From Solirubrobacterales bacterium (GTDB taxonomy: Bacteria; Actinomycetota; Thermoleophilia; Solirubrobacterales; 70-9): a stretch of DNA of 11,346 bases. The translations under genes and the position numbers were made by a program. Each line of letters begins with the position of its first letter. Positions within the stretch are counted from its first letter, which is position 1. The stretch lies in contig JASLJO010000065.1 in the NCBI GenBank assembly GCA_030152505.1, positions 1 through 11,346 of the forward strand, in the 5' to 3' direction. Under the pieces are notes generated by a model, which was not told the origin of the DNA, made no database searches, and was given only the letters and a program-made list of their open reading frames with translations. Positions 8,765 through 11,346 of this stretch are shown here, one piece after another.

Positions 8765-9739
8765 TCAGCGGCCGATCGACTGCTGATAGAGGGTGAAGCC
8801 GATGCCGGAGCAGACGGCGGCGATGATCCAGAAGCGGAGCATGATCTTCGTCTCCGACCAGGCCATCATCTCGAAGTGGTGGTGCAGGGGCGCCATCAGG
8901 AGGACGCGGCGGCGGAAGGTCTTGAAGGAGAAGACCTGGACCGCGACCGAGAGCGCCTCGATCACGAAGATGCCGCCGATGATGACCAGCAGGACCTCGG
9001 TCTGGGTCATCACCGCAAGGGCGCCGATCGCGCCGCCGAGGCCGAGCGAACCGGTGTCGCCCATGAAGATCGAGGCCGGGAAGGCGTTGAACCAGAGGAA
9101 GCCGACGCAGGCGCCGACCAGACAGGCGGAGAGCAGCGCCAGGTCCTGCTGCTGGTTGGCGACGAAGGCGATCGCGGTGTAGGCGAGCAGGACGATCGCG
9201 CAGGAGCCGGCGGCGAGGCCGTCGAGGCCGTCGGTGAGGTTGACCCCGTTCGAGGTGCCGGCGATGACGAGGAAGACGAGGACGAAGTAGAGGACCGGGC
9301 CGAGGTCGAGGCTGGCGTCGCCGATGCGGAAGTAGAGAGTCGGTTCAAGACCGACCTCGTGCCGCGCCACCCACCAGAGGCCGAGCGCCAAGAGAAGCTG
9401 TCCAACCAGCTTCCAACGGGCCGAGAGGCCGAGTGAGCGGCGTTTGACGATCTTGATGAAGTCATCGGCAAAGCCGAGCGTGGCGCAGCCGAGGGCGACG
9501 CCGAAGACGGCGAGGCTCTGCGCGTCGCGGTCGGAGAGGACCAGGTAGGGAACGCAGATCGCGGCGAAGACGATCAGGCCGCCCATCGTCGGCGTGCCGG
9601 CCTTGGCGTGATGCTCCTGTGGCCCGTCCTCGCGGATGTGCTGCCCGAACTCCTTCACCCGCAGGTACTCGATGAACTTTGGTCCGAGAAAGATGCAGAT
9701 CAGCATCGCCGCCATGCCGGCGATCAGCACCTCGCCCAT
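8765..9739 (-). CDS. mraY: Phospho-N-acetylmuramoyl-pentapeptide transferase
   Basis: Membrane enzyme that moves phospho-MurNAc-pentapeptide from its UDP carrier to undecaprenyl phosphate, forming lipid I. The 324-residue polytopic protein has about ten hydrophobic segments and the catalytic landmarks: GTPTMGG (48-54), ADDFIK with the Asp92-Asp93 pair, GVNLTDGLDGLA (165-176), NAFPASIFMGDTGS with Asp228 (218-231), and the PLHHHFE loop with three histidines at 286-288. Length is slightly under E. coli MraY (360), normal for Gram-positives. The ATG at 9739 lies 13 bp after the murE stop, with GGGGCGGAG just upstream; the gap is too short for a promoter, so it is read with murE. murF, usually between these genes, is absent, and uvrA follows instead of murD. 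Nothing in the sequence suggests the enzyme is impaired. Confidence 0.97.
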   Translation of the reverse strand: MGEVLIAGMAAMLICIFLGPKFIEYLRVKEFGQHIREDGPQEHHAKAGTPTMGGLIVFAAICVPYLVLSDRDAQSLAVFGVALGCATLGFADDFIKIVKRRSLGLSARWKLVGQLLLALGLWWVARHEVGLEPTLYFRIGDASLDLGPVLYFVLVFLVIAGTSNGVNLTDGLDGLAAGSCAIVLLAYTAIAFVANQQQDLALLSACLVGACVGFLWFNAFPASIFMGDTGSLGLGGAIGALAVMTQTEVLLVIIGGIFVIEALSVAVQVFSFKTFRRRVLLMAPLHHHFEMMAWSETKIMLRFWIIAAVCSGIGFTLYQQSIGR

Positions 9740-9752
9740 CAGCTCCGCCCCG

Positions 9753-11198
9753 TCATCGCGGTCGGAAGCCTATGCGGGACAGCTCTTCGCGCGCCACCTG
9801 CCGATCGTCGAAGGGCAGCTTGCGACCGGCCTCGAACTCCTGTCCCGACTCGTGCCCCTTGCCGGCGATGACGACGGTGTCGCCGGGCTCGGCTCGGGAG
9901 AGCGCCAGGGCGATCGCTGCACGCCGATCGACCTCGGTCTCGACCCCGCCTCGGTCCCCGACCCCGGCGAGGACCTCGGCGACGATCGCCTCGGGGTCCT
10001 CCGAGCGTGGATTGTCGGAGGTGACGATCGCCAGGTCGGAGAGCTCGGCCCCGGCGCGGCCCATCCGCGGCCGCTTGCCGCGGTCGCGGTCGCCGCCGGC
10101 GCCGAAGACCGAGATCACACGCCCCTCCCCCAGCCGCCGCGCTGCCCGCAGGACGTTCTCCAACGAGTCGGGGGTGTGCGCGTAGTCGACAAGGACGGCA
10201 AAGCCCTGGCCCTCGTCGACGGGCTCGAAGCGCCCCGGCGGAGCCTCGGCCCGCGCCAGCCCGGCGGCCACTGCCTCAGCCTTGACTCCCATCGCCAGCG
10301 CCGCCGCAAACGCGCCGAGAGCGTTGGCCACGTTGAAGTCTCCGGGCAAACGCGTCACCAGCCGAACGTCGCCGATGGTGAACTCGGCGCCGCGGGCGCT
10401 GAGGGCGAGGTCATCTGCCCCGAGGTCGGCGTCGGCGCCCGCGGCTGAAAAGGTGACACAGTCGAATTCTTCGGCGAGCCTGCGGCCGTACGGGTCGTCG
10501 ACGTTGACGATCGCCGTACCCGGACCCAGCTCGAACAGCCGGCGCTTCGAGAGGAAGTAATCCTCCATGTCGGCATGGAAGTCGAGGTGGTCCTGGGTGA
10601 GGTTGGTGAAGAGAGCGACGTCGAAGTGGATCGCGTCCACCCGGTGCAGCGCCAGCGCGTGCGAGGACACCTCCATCGCGCAGGCAGCGTCCCCCCCGTC
10701 GAGCATCCGCCGGAACGTCCCCTGTAGATCGATCGCCTCGGGAGTCGTCCGCTCGACCTCCTCCTCGACCCCCCCGACCACCTGCTTCACCGTCCCCAGC
10801 AACCCACACCGCGTCCCCGCCGACTCGAGAATCTCCCGCAGCAGGAATGCCGTGGTCGTCTTCCCGTTCGTCCCCGTGATCCCGGCGACCTTCAGCTCGT
10901 CGGTGGGATCACCGTGAAACCGAGCGGCCAGCGGAGCCATCGCCACCCGCGCATCCCCGACGACCACTTGAGTCGCCGCGAGTCCGGGAAGCTCATGCTC
11001 CACGACCAGCCCCACCGCCCCGGCCTCAACTGCCGCCGCCGCGAACTCATGCCCGTCGACCTTCTCCCCCGGCACGCAGAAGAACAGCGTCCCCGGACCC
11101 ACCTTGCGACTGTCATAGGCAAGGTCGGCAACCTCAACGGACCCATCGCCGACGACCCGTGACCCTTCAGCTACCGCGGCAAGCGCATCCAATCTCAC
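9753..11198 (-). CDS. murE: UDP-MurNAc-L-Ala-D-Glu:meso-diaminopimelate ligase
   Basis: Cytoplasmic Mur ligase that adds the third amino acid of the peptidoglycan stem peptide using ATP. From GTG 11198 it has 481 residues: uridine-binding N-terminal domain with DSRKVGPGTLFF (29-40), ATP loop GTNGKTT (109-115), TTPEA near 151-155, EVSSHAL near 176-182, Lys218 in YFLSKRRLF (expected carbamylated lysine), DYAHTPDSLE (338-347), DNPRSEDP (395-402) and GKGHE (446-450). The Arg in DNPR is the mark of enzymes that use meso-diaminopimelate and not lysine. The open frame runs up to a GTG at 11297, but family homology begins right after 11198 and the TACAAT -10 box with 7-nt spacing supports the shorter start. 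It heads a pair with mraY. It is not fused to MurF. Confidence 0.96.
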   Translation of the reverse strand: MRLDALAAVAEGSRVVGDGSVEVADLAYDSRKVGPGTLFFCVPGEKVDGHEFAAAAVEAGAVGLVVEHELPGLAATQVVVGDARVAMAPLAARFHGDPTDELKVAGITGTNGKTTTAFLLREILESAGTRCGLLGTVKQVVGGVEEEVERTTPEAIDLQGTFRRMLDGGDAACAMEVSSHALALHRVDAIHFDVALFTNLTQDHLDFHADMEDYFLSKRRLFELGPGTAIVNVDDPYGRRLAEEFDCVTFSAAGADADLGADDLALSARGAEFTIGDVRLVTRLPGDFNVANALGAFAAALAMGVKAEAVAAGLARAEAPPGRFEPVDEGQGFAVLVDYAHTPDSLENVLRAARRLGEGRVISVFGAGGDRDRGKRPRMGRAGAELSDLAIVTSDNPRSEDPEAIVAEVLAGVGDRGGVETEVDRRAAIALALSRAEPGDTVVIAGKGHESGQEFEAGRKLPFDDRQVAREELSRIGFRPR

Positions 11199-11346
11199 GG
11201 CGGCGATTGTAAGTAGAGGACCGGGTGCCGAAAACCGCACGGAAGCGGGGATCGGGTGGCCCTCCAGCGCAGCGGCGTCCGTTTTCGCCCCGACCACTCA
11301 CCTCGGACGGCCGCAACGTCCCAGGCGAAAACCCAGCAAGCAGGAG
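11199..11346. other. Upstream region of murE without a recognised gene
   Basis: 148 bp up to the window edge. On the minus strand it carries the murE promoter. One minus-strand frame is open from the edge to a TGA at 11197-11195 that overlaps the murE GTG, and another stops at 11300-11298; neither translation resembles FtsI or any family I know. It could hold the tail of an upstream gene or be plain intergenic DNA. Confidence 0.4.
11206..11211 (-). promoter_or_regulatory. -10 box of murE-mraY, leaderless start
   Basis: TACAAT on the minus strand, then 7 nt, then GTG at 11198. No Shine-Dalgarno precedes the GTG. A weak TTTTCG lies 17 nt upstream as a possible -35. It is the third instance in the window of the same box-to-GTG geometry. 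Confidence 0.6.

Noticed and set aside
11199..11297. N-terminal extension of the murE frame to GTG 11297
   Set aside because: Family homology begins at 11198, and the -10 box TACAAT lies inside the extension.
11195..11346. Partial minus-strand frame from the window edge ending in a GTGA overlap with murE
   Set aside because: The overlap is suggestive of coupling, but the Trp/Arg-rich translation matches nothing I know and murE has its own promoter; too weak to call a gene.

Overview
The window is GC-rich (roughly two thirds G+C by eye) and looks like ordinary, densely packed chromosome of an actinobacterium. Four features support this: leaderless GTG starts placed just after TAnnnT -10 boxes, a LexA box of the Gram-positive/actinobacterial type, a meso-diaminopimelate-type MurE, and a XylFGH sugar transporter. 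A deep-branching group such as Thermoleophilia is possible but is only a guess from gene order. I see no mobile element, CRISPR array, RNA gene, phage gene or defence system, and nothing I would call a wholly new system. The interest lies in promoter layout, gene order and codon use.

Layout, left to right. (1) Positions 12-1572, minus strand: panC (pantothenate synthetase) lies downstream of a left-handed beta-helix (hexapeptide-repeat) acyltransferase gene, and panC has its own -10 box in the 22-bp gap. (2) A ROK-family sugar kinase runs on the plus strand (1617-2579), divergent from the acyltransferase across only 44 bp. (3) A three-gene minus-strand operon (5691 down to 2587) encodes a XylF-like binding lipoprotein, a single-domain XylG-like ATPase and a XylH-like permease. 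It converges on the kinase with 7 bp between the stop codons. Together these make a plausible pentose/hexose uptake and phosphorylation module. (4) uvrA (minus, about 8683-5807) has a perfect LexA box next to its promoter. (5) mraY and murE (minus, 9739-8765 and 11198-9753) form a peptidoglycan pair. murF is missing from its usual place between them, and uvrA follows where murD would normally be.

How it works together: MurE adds the third stem-peptide residue to UDP-MurNAc-dipeptide, and MraY later loads the completed pentapeptide precursor onto undecaprenyl phosphate. UvrA scans DNA for bulky lesions and is probably SOS-induced here. XylF-like lipoprotein, ATPase and permease import a monosaccharide that the ROK kinase may phosphorylate. 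PanC supplies pantothenate for CoA. Three genes (ROK kinase, uvrA, murE) share the same start arrangement: a TAnnnT box, exactly 7 nt, then GTG. This implies leaderless mRNAs and fixes their starts. The binding-protein gene instead has a leader with a strong Shine-Dalgarno sequence and a strikingly different glutamate codon choice.
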